A DNA stretch of 22,603 bases, from positions 1 to 22,603 of the forward strand of contig JAYEIA010000310.1 in NCBI GenBank assembly GCA_034659855.1, read 5' to 3'. Positions within the stretch are counted from its first letter, which is position 1. Every line of letters starts with the position of its first letter. This document shows positions 15,104-22,603 of the stretch, in pieces. Position numbers and translations under genes: made by a program. This DNA comes from JAYEIA01 sp034659855 (GTDB lineage: Bacteria; Bacteroidota; Bacteroidia; Bacteroidales; JAADGE01). Under the pieces are notes generated by a model that saw nothing but the letters and a program-made list of their open reading frames with translations, did not search any database and was not told the DNA's origin.

Positions 15104-16549
15104 TTATCCGACACTTCCTTCAAGCGTCAGAGCCAATAATTTTTGAGCTTCTGTGGCAAACTCCATCGGGAGTCGCTTAAGTACATCTTTTGCAAACCCG
15201 TTAACAATTAGGCTTACCGCATTTTCTTCATCCAAACCTCTTTGTTTGCAATAAAATATTTGTTCCTCGGCTATTTTGGAGGTAGTGGCCTCATGCTCAA
15301 TGATTGCCGAGGGGCTTGCATTATCGATATACGGAAATGTATGTGCACCGCATCTATCTCCGATAAGCAATGAATCACACTGTGAATAGTTGCGAGAATT
15401 GTCGGCTTTCTTCTTGATATCTACCAGCCCTCGATAGGTATTTTGACTTTCGCCTATTGAGATTCCTTTTGAAATAATTGTGCTTTTGGTATTTCTGCCG
15501 ACATGAATCATTTTGGTTCCGGTATCGGCTTGTTGTTTGTTATTGGTCACTGCTACCGAATAAAATTCACTGACGGAATAGTCGCCTCGTAATACTGTGC
15601 TTGGATATTTCCAAGTTACTGCCGAGCCGGTTTCTACTTGAGTCCATGATATTTTTGAATTATCTCCTTTGCACAGTCCTCTTTTTGTAACAAAATTAAA
15701 TACCCCGCCTTTACCTTCGGCATTGCCGGGATACCAATTTTGGACGGTAGAATATTTTATTTCTGCATTTTTCATGGCAACCAGCTCCACAACCGCTGCA
15801 TGCAATTGATTTTCGTCTCGTTGCGGTGCCGTGCAGCCCTCCAGATAACTAACGTAGCTATCCTCTTCGGCAATGACCAACGTTCGTTCAAACTGACCGG
15901 TATTGGCCTGGTTGATTCTGAAATAGGTTGATAATTCCATGGGACACCTCACTCCTTTGGGGATATATGCAAAAGAACCGTCGGTGAAAACAGCTGAATT
16001 TAAGGCGGCATAAAAATTATCCTTGGCCGGTATCACGGAAGCTATATACTTTTCTATTAATTTCGGATGCTCACGAATGGCCTCGCTGATTGAACAAAAG
16101 ATAATCCCTTTTTCTTTTAAGGTATCTTGAAATGTTGTGTGTACCGATACGCTGTCAATTACTGCATCAACAGCAACTCCGGACAATGCCTTTTGCTCGT
16201 TTAACGGAATTCCCAGTTTTTCAAAGGTTTCCAAAATTTCAGGGTCAACTTCATCCAAGCTATTATATTTTGGCGTTTTCTTTGGTGCGGCATAATAGCT
16301 TAAGTCCTGAAAATCAGGTTTTTCGTAATCCAAATGTCCCCAGTCAGGCTCTTCCATTTCTAACCAAGCTCTATAGGCTTTCAATCGAAATTCCAACATA
16401 AACTCCGGTTCCTCTTTCTTTTTGGAAAGTGCTCTGATAATGTCTTCATTTAATCCTTTCGGGAAAACATCCGACTCGTAGATGGTTTCAAATCCGGCAT
16501 CGTACGTTTTATTTTTTAATTCATTGAGTACCTTATCATCTTTACCCAT
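15104..16549 (-). CDS. sufB: Fe-S assembly scaffold subunit SufB
   Basis: A 481-residue SufB, core of the SufBCD scaffold. The sequence is highly conserved (NFVTKRGLCKG, SWTQVETGSAVTWKYPS, EHEATTSKIAEEQ, FYCKQRGLD). Aligning by a constant offset of 14 to the 495-residue E. coli protein, the functional residues Cys254, Cys405 and Glu434 correspond to Cys240 (YLEGCTAP), Cys391 (SQCDSLL) and Glu420; all are retained. It is the first gene of the cluster, with a predicted promoter and a 19-bp palindrome upstream, and a leader of about 119 bases. Start ATG at 16549 gives the usual MGKDD-type N-terminus. Confidence 0.97.
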   Translation of the reverse strand: MGKDDKVLNELKNKTYDAGFETIYESDVFPKGLNEDIIRALSKKKEEPEFMLEFRLKAYRAWLEMEEPDWGHLDYEKPDFQDLSYYAAPKKTPKYNSLDEVDPEILETFEKLGIPLNEQKALSGVAVDAVIDSVSVHTTFQDTLKEKGIIFCSISEAIREHPKLIEKYIASVIPAKDNFYAALNSAVFTDGSFAYIPKGVRCPMELSTYFRINQANTGQFERTLVIAEEDSYVSYLEGCTAPQRDENQLHAAVVELVAMKNAEIKYSTVQNWYPGNAEGKGGVFNFVTKRGLCKGDNSKISWTQVETGSAVTWKYPSTVLRGDYSVSEFYSVAVTNNKQQADTGTKMIHVGRNTKSTIISKGISIGESQNTYRGLVDIKKKADNSRNYSQCDSLLIGDRCGAHTFPYIDNASPSAIIEHEATTSKIAEEQIFYCKQRGLDEENAVSLIVNGFAKDVLKRLPMEFATEAQKLLALTLEGSVG

Positions 16550-16650
16550 GGCTGTATATTTTATTTTTCACTTTAGGAACAAAAGCAACTTCGCCTACGC
16601 TATCATAATTTATTTCGTATCTATTCCTTAAAATGTAATTTGATTATCTT

Positions 16651-16669
16651 ATTTAGAATAATTCTAAAT
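16651..16669. promoter_or_regulatory. 19-bp perfect palindrome, probable operator of the suf cluster
   Basis: ATTTAGAAT-A-ATTCTAAAT has 9-bp arms around one central base. It covers the predicted transcription start of sufB (about 16668), a position suited to repression. The AATnATT core and 7-1-7 layout fit sites of the Fur superfamily (Fur, PerR, Zur); it differs from the Bacillus PerR box TTATAATnATTATAA at one symmetric pair. Which regulator binds is inference. Confidence 0.6.
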
Positions 16670-16674
16670 TGCTG

Positions 16675-16704
16675 CAAAAATAGTTTTTTTATAGAAATAA
16701 CAAC
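16675..16704 (-). promoter_or_regulatory. Predicted sufB promoter
   Basis: On the minus strand GTTG (16701-16704) is followed by 18 bases and TATTTTTG (16675-16682), a perfect TAnnTTTG with a one-mismatch -33 element. The same -7 octamer occurs at the tRNA promoter at 22566. The predicted start falls inside the palindrome at 16651-16669. Confidence 0.6.
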
Positions 16705-16779
16705 TGATTTTCGGCAAAATAATTAATGTTTTTTTTCGTTTTATGGAAAACGCTGAAATTATCTTAAAAATAAATCATA

Positions 16780-16992
16780 ATGACTCATAAAAAAGTGGTC
16801 GTATTTCTCGCTACACTGTTCATAATTACCATACTGTCGGCTTCGTGCAATACACATAAACGACGAACGATTCCCTGCCCTTCTTTCGGTACAAATTTCA
16901 ATATTGAATCCCCGGGTCATGATTATAACTCTCTTGTAGCTGTAGGACAAACTATTTCGGCAGACGGGCAAGTCTTGAGATATACAGAATAA
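16780..16992 (+). CDS. Small putative lipoprotein (70 aa)
   Basis: A 70-residue protein with a basic start (MTHKK), a hydrophobic stretch (6-19) and a candidate lipobox SAS-Cys23, so probably an exported lipoprotein with a mature chain of 48 residues. The mature part starts CNTHKRR and has a second cysteine (PCPSF). Small lipoproteins with a Cys-Pro-x-Phe/Tyr segment are common in Bacteroidota, but I do not recognise a named family. It is transcribed away from sufB across a 230-bp intergenic region that holds the suf promoter and palindrome. The opposite strand also carries an open frame here; the plus-strand reading is preferred because of the signal sequence. Confidence 0.62.
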   Translation: MTHKKVVVFLATLFIITILSASCNTHKRRTIPCPSFGTNFNIESPGHDYNSLVAVGQTISADGQVLRYTE

Positions 16993-17184
16993 TCACAGCC
17001 TTAACCATTTCTGACTTCGTCTGTTTTACTATAGAAAAATGGATATTATGCATAATTGTAAATGCCTGAATGTTAAGTAAATAATTTTTGAAACAAGTTT
17101 ACCTCTGCCGCTATCTATCTCATTATTAATTGTTTGGGTTTTTATAAATAACACCTGTGTCCAATTATGTCGTAAAATAATATA

Positions 17185-17208
17185 GTAGCCTTTATATTAA
17201 AGGAGTAC
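17185..17208 (-). terminator. Possible terminator after rnr
   Basis: CCTTTA-tat-TAAAGG (17189-17203), with an outer GTA/TAC pair, lies about 60 bp past the RNase R stop codon. It is followed in that direction by a T-rich but broken tail. The rest of 16993-17266 shows no gene. Confidence 0.3.
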
Positions 17209-17266
17209 AGCTATTTACAATGTAAAAACAGGCGGAGTCTGCAATTGTTGCTCTTCTTCGAAATTA

Positions 17267-19420
17267 TCACTGTCTTCCGACCAGCATAAAGTCCAGTTGA
17301 CGCTTCAAAAGGTCTGCCCTAACGAGCTTCACTATCAACTTGTCTCCGATGCAGTATCGCTTAGAACTCCTTTTGCCGACCATACAGTATTTTTCCTCAT
17401 CAAAGTAATAATAGTCGCCTTCAATGTCACGTGCGGGCAACATGCCTTCTATCTGATTTTCATCAATACGAACAAACAGTCCGTTTTCGTTGACGCCTAT
17501 GACCGTGCCGTTAAAGTCGGAGCCTAACTTATCGTATAAATACTCTACTTGCTTATATTTTATGGCCGCTCTTTCGGCATTGACCGATAGTTTCTCTCTC
17601 TCGGAACAATACTTCAAGGTTTCTTCCAACTCATTTTTATCAACTGCCGGTTTATTTTCTAAATACTCGGTGAGCAGACGATGAACAATTAAATCCGGAT
17701 ACCGCCGGATTGGGGATGTAAAGTGCGTATAATTATCAAAAGACAGACCGTAATGTCCTATATTTTTACTTGAATAATGGGCTTTTGCCATAGATTGAAC
17801 AGCCATAAGCTCAATAACATCTTGCAAATCGGAACCTCTGACCTCTTTAAGTAAATTGTTCAATTTTCTTGAAACTTGTCCGAAAGACTTAAACTTGTAG
17901 TTATAGCCAAACCGTGTAATAAATTTTGAGAAATTAAATAATTTCTCCATATCCGGTTCATCATGTACTCTGTACACAAAACTTCCGGCGTACTTGCCGT
18001 TTTTATGTCCGTTAATAAAAGTCGCCACTTTTTTATTGGCCAAAAGCATGAACTCCTCAATCAACTTATGGGCTTCTTTGGACTGTTTAAAAACTAAATC
18101 AACCGGCTTACCGTCCTCATCAAGAACAAACCTTACCTCTGTTCTTTCAAAACCTATAGAGCCTTTACTAAATCGATTGTCTCTCAAAATCACAGCCAAT
18201 CGTTGAAGTTGCTCAATTTCAGGAGCATAATCTCCCTCCCCGTTGTCAATTATTTCTTGTGCTTGTTCGTAACTAAACCGACGGTCAGATTTAATTACGG
18301 TTCTCCCGAACCACTCTTTTTTTACGTTGGCTTTTTCATCTATATGGAATACAGCCGAATACGTTAATTTCTCCTCATCAGGTCGCAAGGAGCATATTTT
18401 ATTGGACAACCGCTCGGGCAACATAGGGATAGTTCGGTCGGGTAAATAAATGGATGTTGCCCGGCTCAAGGCTTCCTCATCGAGCAAAGATCCCTCTTTT
18501 ACGTAATGAGAAACATCTGCAATATGAACGCCGACTTCAAACAGTCCGTCTTTGAGCTTTCTGAATGATAAGGCATCATCAAAATCTTTAGCATCAACAG
18601 GATCTATGGTGAAGGTAGGAACAGCCCTAAAGTCTTTCCTTTTTTTAATTTCTTTCGCAGAAATTTCATCTTTTATTTTTTTTGCTTCGGCAATCACATT
18701 TTTCGGATATCTGTACGGCAAGTTATACTCGGCAAGTATAGCATGCATCTCGACTTCGTTATCATTGGGGTCGCCCAAGACTTCAATAATTTTTCCTTCC
18801 GGATTTTTTTTACCACTGTTAAACTTTATGATTTCAGCTATTGCTTTTTGTCCCTCTTGAGCACCATTCAAATTCTTTGGTGTTATAAAAATATCGAAGG
18901 GAACACGACGCTCTGTAATTTCAAGAAAAGCAAAGGTTTTACTTTTATTCACAATTCCGACAAAAGTCTTTTTCCCTCGTTCCAAAATTTCAACGATTTT
19001 TCCTTCCGGATTTTTTGATTTTCGTAGATTTGATTTGTAAATTTTAACTTTTACAATATCAGACTGATTGGCTCGCATGGTGTTTTTTGCCGGAACAAAA
19101 ATATCTTCATCCAGATCGTCGGTTATAATAAATGCTGACCCTGAGGCCGTTAATTGTACTTTTCCGACAATATCATCGGTCTGAATTTTATAGGTATATT
19201 TTCCTCGAGAAACACTGTCCAATACGCCCTCTTCTTGGAGTTCGTCCAAAACGGTGTTTATTAAATGCTTAGTACCTGAATCGGTAATATTTAATTTTGA
19301 AGCAATCTGCTTGTAATTAAAATTTTTGTGGGGAGCCTTTTTCAAGAGCTCCGACACATGCATTTTTAGTGTTCTTTTATTATAAGTAGGTATATTCTCC
19401 GGTAAATTATTTTTAGTCAT
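17267..19420 (-). CDS. rnr: Ribonuclease R
   Basis: A 717-residue 3'-to-5' exoribonuclease of the RNB family that degrades structured RNA. In order: an N-terminal winged-helix segment (about 15-80), cold-shock-like OB domains (about 80-240), the RNB catalytic domain (about 260-590) with the aspartates D273, D279, D281 and D282 in DPVDAKDFDDA, and an S1 domain (about 630-717). The later motif HYGLSFDNYTHFTSPIRRYPDLIVHR is the classic RNB signature. It lacks the long basic C-terminal tail of E. coli RNase R. Its ATG lies one base after the stop of the upstream lipoprotein gene, so the two are co-transcribed. Confidence 0.96.
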   Translation of the reverse strand: MTKNNLPENIPTYNKRTLKMHVSELLKKAPHKNFNYKQIASKLNITDSGTKHLINTVLDELQEEGVLDSVSRGKYTYKIQTDDIVGKVQLTASGSAFIITDDLDEDIFVPAKNTMRANQSDIVKVKIYKSNLRKSKNPEGKIVEILERGKKTFVGIVNKSKTFAFLEITERRVPFDIFITPKNLNGAQEGQKAIAEIIKFNSGKKNPEGKIIEVLGDPNDNEVEMHAILAEYNLPYRYPKNVIAEAKKIKDEISAKEIKKRKDFRAVPTFTIDPVDAKDFDDALSFRKLKDGLFEVGVHIADVSHYVKEGSLLDEEALSRATSIYLPDRTIPMLPERLSNKICSLRPDEEKLTYSAVFHIDEKANVKKEWFGRTVIKSDRRFSYEQAQEIIDNGEGDYAPEIEQLQRLAVILRDNRFSKGSIGFERTEVRFVLDEDGKPVDLVFKQSKEAHKLIEEFMLLANKKVATFINGHKNGKYAGSFVYRVHDEPDMEKLFNFSKFITRFGYNYKFKSFGQVSRKLNNLLKEVRGSDLQDVIELMAVQSMAKAHYSSKNIGHYGLSFDNYTHFTSPIRRYPDLIVHRLLTEYLENKPAVDKNELEETLKYCSEREKLSVNAERAAIKYKQVEYLYDKLGSDFNGTVIGVNENGLFVRIDENQIEGMLPARDIEGDYYYFDEEKYCMVGKRSSKRYCIGDKLIVKLVRADLLKRQLDFMLVGRQ

Positions 19421-19421
19421 T

Positions 19422-22154
19422 TTATCTTTTTTTTCGGTGAAATAATAGGTTCCATTCAGTATTTATTTCCCATCCTTTTTTAAAAGAAATGGGTTTCGGA
19501 ACAACCAAAACTCGTTCCGGCCGAATATGCTTATAATAATTTCCGGTATCCCATTGATTATTATTATTGGCATCATACAGGCCTTTGAGTTTATATTCTT
19601 TAGGAAGTAAATTATCAAATACAATTACGGTATCCCCAACAACGGAAACCTGATCAATCAATTTTTCATCCTTTGCGGTGTAAAGGTACAAAATAAATTT
19701 TCCTTTTCTAATGTCGGGTGAAACAATTGAGTCGTTTTGTGTTAACTCATAAAAATCATCTCGTTCAATATTTCCGACATTCGTCAAATTAATAAACAAT
19801 TTTCCGTACTCCTCTTTACTGTACAGACTAAATTTTGTATCAGCCGATTTATATTTGTTTGCATATATATCCAAAAATGCAGAACTGTCCGTTTTTAATA
19901 AATAGGAATAGCCGGCTTGTGCGTCAAAGTCTATGCTCACTGTACGGTAAGCCAAACTGTCAATTTCAGCCTCGAAACCAATGGCCTTAGATATCACAAT
20001 ATTTTTCAGATCTTTAGAACGTTCCTCCTCTTTGGTTGTAAACTTAAAACGATCCGTTGTTTTTTTCTTTTCCAATGTCAAATTAACCGAATCACGCATT
20101 CTTACGCCCCGTTCATTCAGATAATTCATTTTTACCTTTAAGGTATCTGTCTTTCGCCAGCTTCGTTGGTCGAAATATAAGGAATCCTGCTCTGTTAAAA
20201 TGGGTTTAATTTGATTGGAATCGGGCAAATAAACTTGGATATCCGAAGGCTTTGTCTCCCGATTAAAAAGAAGATAAAATCCTTGAGCAGAGGTTCTTTC
20301 CGACGTTTTTAAATACTGCTTTATCGGTTGATAAATCACGGAAAGTGTATCGGCAAAGCTTGCTTTATTTCCGTTGGGCAACCTCCCGTCGGGAGCTTCT
20401 AACGATAAAACCAGCGTATCGGCTTGTATAAGTTCCGGTTTTGTAAGGGTTACCACATGGTGTTTCCCGTTTTCGGAAATTGACAGGGTGTAATCAACAT
20501 TTTGCTCAGAAAATATTTCTTTTATCGTTATTTTCTCCGTTTGAGGCTTTATAAATCTAAAGTCCAACTGATCTCTATTCTCTCGTTTCAACTGCGTTAT
20601 TTTTTGTTCGGTAAACGTCATAGACAAAGAACTTTTCAGCTTTTGTGTCTGCCCGAAAAAATACTGATTATCATAGACCGCATTAATGTTCAAGGTATCA
20701 ATATTCCCCACAGAATCGGGCAAGAGGTACTGAATGGTATCTCTTGAGGTATTAACGGTTAATTCACCGGTTATTTGTTTACCGTTCATACTTAAACTAA
20801 AATCCTCAACAGGTCGCAAAAATGTAAATAATAAGCGGTTATATGCGGGTCTCATATTGGATGAGAGCTTTTGTTCTTTTGCATCAACAACAGAGGTATC
20901 AATGAGTTGATATAATTCCATTCGAGAGGTATCTATTGAGCTCAAAGGCATATTAAACCGGAGTTTATAATTTTCAAAATAATGGCCTTTATCTTCCGAT
21001 TCAAAAGTTAGGTTGGAATATTTCGCCGTATCATAGGTTAAGGAATCGGCAACAAACAATAATGAATCGACTTGGACAACCGGCATCTTAGCACTGTCAG
21101 TACTTTGGTATGACACATGCATTAAAATGCTGTCTTTTTGAACGGCCGACGAATCGTTGAGCCAGATTGTCAAAGTGCGTCCTTTGTTTGAGTACTCGGC
21201 GAGTGTATCGGAGGTGGTCAGCCCGAGTGTGGGAAACATTAAATCTAAATCCGCAACGGGTCTTTTATAAGTGAGTTCCAAGCGGCCGGGCATCAGGCGA
21301 GAAAAACTTTCGTTGTATTGTTTGTCGTTGTCTTCAAGAAAAGAGAACAGATAAATATTATCAGGGGAATATGTATTTACGGTTGTTCGGTTTATACTGT
21401 CTTGGGTAAGTGTATCTCCTGCTCCGGTAGTTGTTCCGGCCTTCAGGGTATCGCTGAAAATTTCGGATACGACTTCGGGAACGATTAAGCTGTCAAGGAA
21501 ACCAATTTTTTCGTTCGGAAGATTAAACCGCATATTACCGTCATTATCCCAAAGTGTGAAAATTTTATACTTTCCGGGCTTGATGTAGTTAAAAGAAAAA
21601 TTTCCGCTTGTATCCGTCTTTGTATAATACAGGGGGGTTTGTAAAGACGGAACAGAATCGCGGTGTTCGGCATACAAAAACACAGGAATTTCTTGTTCTG
21701 CTTCTTGCGTTTGAGCATCAAATACCGCCCCGGAGATATTCATGGAGTCAATCACAAGTCCGGTCGAAAATACAAAGGCAAAATTCTTGAGCGGATTATT
21801 TTCATGATAATCTTTTACTGCTGACCCAAAATTCATGTAATAAGTTAATGAATCTTTCAATGCTTCATTAAATTTTACAATCAGGCTTTTACCTTTTATT
21901 TTAAAATCGGGATATTCTTCCATGGGCGGAGAACTGTAAAATGAACTGCGCATATTATCGAGTACAAAAAACTCATCGAACTCAAATTCAATTTTTTGTT
22001 GAGAAAAATTTACGGTTCCAATTTCGGGCTTGCTCTCTACTATTATCGGCGGAATAGTATCTTTGTCGCCGCCTGTTAATGTTCCGATATTGGCACAGTC
22101 GGTAAAAAGAACGCCGAGAAATAAAATTAATACTAATATTCTGAAATATCTCAT
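19422..22154 (-). CDS. Large Ig-like-domain lipoprotein
   Basis: A 910-residue lipoprotein. The signal sequence (MRYFRILVLILFLGVLFTDC) ends at Cys20, followed by ANIGTLTGGDKDTIPP, a start seen in a conserved Bacteroidota surface lipoprotein family. An N-terminal Ig-like (Big_5-type) domain (about 35-130) is followed by a carboxypeptidase-regulatory/SpaA-like fold (about 135-215; TDTSGNFSFNYIKPGKYKIF). A long series of beta-rich repeats comes next, and a C-terminal segment containing DANNNNQWDTGNY. I use the ATG at 22154 because it gives the lipoprotein signal directly; the frame is open to a TTG at 22184. Function unknown; probably envelope structure or assembly. Its pairing with rnr has no obvious reason. 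Confidence 0.85.
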   Translation of the reverse strand: MRYFRILVLILFLGVLFTDCANIGTLTGGDKDTIPPIIVESKPEIGTVNFSQQKIEFEFDEFFVLDNMRSSFYSSPPMEEYPDFKIKGKSLIVKFNEALKDSLTYYMNFGSAVKDYHENNPLKNFAFVFSTGLVIDSMNISGAVFDAQTQEAEQEIPVFLYAEHRDSVPSLQTPLYYTKTDTSGNFSFNYIKPGKYKIFTLWDNDGNMRFNLPNEKIGFLDSLIVPEVVSEIFSDTLKAGTTTGAGDTLTQDSINRTTVNTYSPDNIYLFSFLEDNDKQYNESFSRLMPGRLELTYKRPVADLDLMFPTLGLTTSDTLAEYSNKGRTLTIWLNDSSAVQKDSILMHVSYQSTDSAKMPVVQVDSLLFVADSLTYDTAKYSNLTFESEDKGHYFENYKLRFNMPLSSIDTSRMELYQLIDTSVVDAKEQKLSSNMRPAYNRLLFTFLRPVEDFSLSMNGKQITGELTVNTSRDTIQYLLPDSVGNIDTLNINAVYDNQYFFGQTQKLKSSLSMTFTEQKITQLKRENRDQLDFRFIKPQTEKITIKEIFSEQNVDYTLSISENGKHHVVTLTKPELIQADTLVLSLEAPDGRLPNGNKASFADTLSVIYQPIKQYLKTSERTSAQGFYLLFNRETKPSDIQVYLPDSNQIKPILTEQDSLYFDQRSWRKTDTLKVKMNYLNERGVRMRDSVNLTLEKKKTTDRFKFTTKEEERSKDLKNIVISKAIGFEAEIDSLAYRTVSIDFDAQAGYSYLLKTDSSAFLDIYANKYKSADTKFSLYSKEEYGKLFINLTNVGNIERDDFYELTQNDSIVSPDIRKGKFILYLYTAKDEKLIDQVSVVGDTVIVFDNLLPKEYKLKGLYDANNNNQWDTGNYYKHIRPERVLVVPKPISFKKGWEINTEWNLLFHRKKR

Positions 22155-22218
22155 GTTGATTTTTTTCTGTGGGTACTTCTGCAAATAAATAACTTCTCCT
22201 TGTTGATAAAGAATTTTC

Positions 22219-22226
22219 CAAATTTA
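22219..22226 (-). promoter_or_regulatory. Possible -7 element for the lipoprotein-rnr operon
   Basis: TAAATTTG on the minus strand fits TAnnTTTG and would start transcription near 22212, about 58 bases before the ATG. No matching -33 element is visible, so support is weak. Confidence 0.3.
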
Positions 22227-22249
22227 TAAATTTTAAAGATATTTGTCGC

Positions 22250-22480
22250 ATGATTGAAATAACTCACTACAAAAAAAAATGTATCGGATGCAATTACTGT
22301 GTTGAAGTCGCCCCCGAACAATGGGAGATAGACGAGCAAGATGGCAAAAGCAATCTAAAAAACTCAGTGAATAAAAAAGGAGTCTATACTTTGAAAACCG
22401 AAGATTTCTATTTTGAAGAAAATATTGAAGCTGCCGACCTTTGTCCGGTAAATATTATAAAAGTGAAACGGTTAAATTGA
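22250..22480 (+). CDS. Single-cluster ferredoxin
   Basis: A 76-residue small electron carrier. Cysteines C11, C14, C17 (CIGCNYCVEVAPEQW) and C65 (ADLCPVNII) form the CxxCxxC...CP pattern for one 4Fe-4S cluster. The region between is longer than in two-cluster ferredoxins, and the second cluster motif is absent, as in the monocluster class with a WEID-type segment after the first motif. It diverges from the lipoprotein-rnr operon; the 95-bp gap must hold both promoters. Redox partner unknown. Followed by a T-run without a hairpin. Confidence 0.93.
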   Translation: MIEITHYKKKCIGCNYCVEVAPEQWEIDEQDGKSNLKNSVNKKGVYTLKTEDFYFEENIEAADLCPVNIIKVKRLN

Positions 22481-22542
22481 GTTTTTTTTTGGTTTACCGG
22501 CCGTTTTCTTACTATCGGAATCAGACCCATAAAAAAATTGAA

Positions 22543-22573
22543 TTTGTGCTGTCCCGGTTTTTATTTATTTTTG
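22543..22573 (+). promoter_or_regulatory. Promoter of the tRNA gene
   Basis: TTTG (22543-22546), a 19-base spacer, then TATTTTTG (22566-22573): a full match to the Bacteroidota TTTG / TAnnTTTG promoter. The predicted start near 22580 is only a few bases before the tRNA 5' end. Confidence 0.7.
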
Positions 22574-22582
22574 TGAACTCTG

Positions 22583-22603
22583 GGCTTCGTAGTTCAACGG
22601 ATA
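22583..22603 (+). tRNA. 5' part of a tRNA gene, cut by the window end
   Basis: GGCTTCG fits the 5' acceptor strand, followed by T8-A9 and GTTC-AACGGATA, the usual D-stem and D-loop with the conserved GG. The anticodon is beyond the window; the D-arm wording is seen in Bacteroidota tRNA-Arg genes, but the identity cannot be read. The first base could also be 22582. Confidence 0.72.

Noticed and set aside
16759..16971. 70-codon minus-strand frame opposite the small lipoprotein
   Set aside because: It has no signal sequence or recognisable motif and overlaps a better plus-strand candidate.

Overview
The window looks like a chromosomal segment of a Bacteroidota bacterium. The evidence is low GC, few clear Shine-Dalgarno sequences, several TTTG / TAnnTTTG promoter pairs of the Bacteroidota primary sigma factor type, and family content typical of the phylum (double-propeller/Y_Y_Y sensor, SpoIIE-type phosphatase, PorT-like barrel, Ig-like lipoprotein with a CANIGTLTGG start). 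Several genes have a TTG codon just upstream of a better ATG; I chose the ATG in those cases.

Layout. 1-2430 is AT-rich accessory DNA. It holds two abutting PIN-toxin/antitoxin units (402-1186 and 1188-1940) with nearly identical ends but different middles, then a cluster of small hairpins and a MITE-like element with terminal inverted repeats. 2434-3915 is a PBP4-type D-Ala-D-Ala carboxypeptidase. 4016-8503 (minus) reads as one operon: Crp/Fnr regulator, stand-alone biotin-carrier protein, then a large membrane sensor with a PP2C/SpoIIE output. An OsmC-family gene diverges from it at 8594.

9079-16549 (minus) is a SUF iron-sulfur assembly cluster, transcribed sufB, beta-barrel protein, sufC, sufD, alpha/beta-hydrolase, sufS, M14 peptidase. 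SufBCD is the scaffold complex and SufS the cysteine desulfurase; no sufE or sufU is in the window. A perfect 19-bp palindrome (16651-16669) lies over the predicted sufB transcription start, suggesting Fur-superfamily or similar control. A second copy of the MITE-like element (13525-13619, opposite orientation) sits between sufC and sufD, next to a possible sufD promoter.

16780-16992 is a tiny lipoprotein gene divergent from sufB. 19420-17267 and 22154-19422 (minus) form a two-gene unit, Ig-like lipoprotein then RNase R. A single-cluster ferredoxin diverges at 22250, and the window ends inside a tRNA gene with a near-consensus promoter. Iron-sulfur and redox functions (SUF, OsmC, ferredoxin, possibly the Crp/Fnr protein) recur. 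The most unusual items are the tandem toxin-antitoxin cassettes with exchanged cores, the suf operator, and the paired MITE-like elements.
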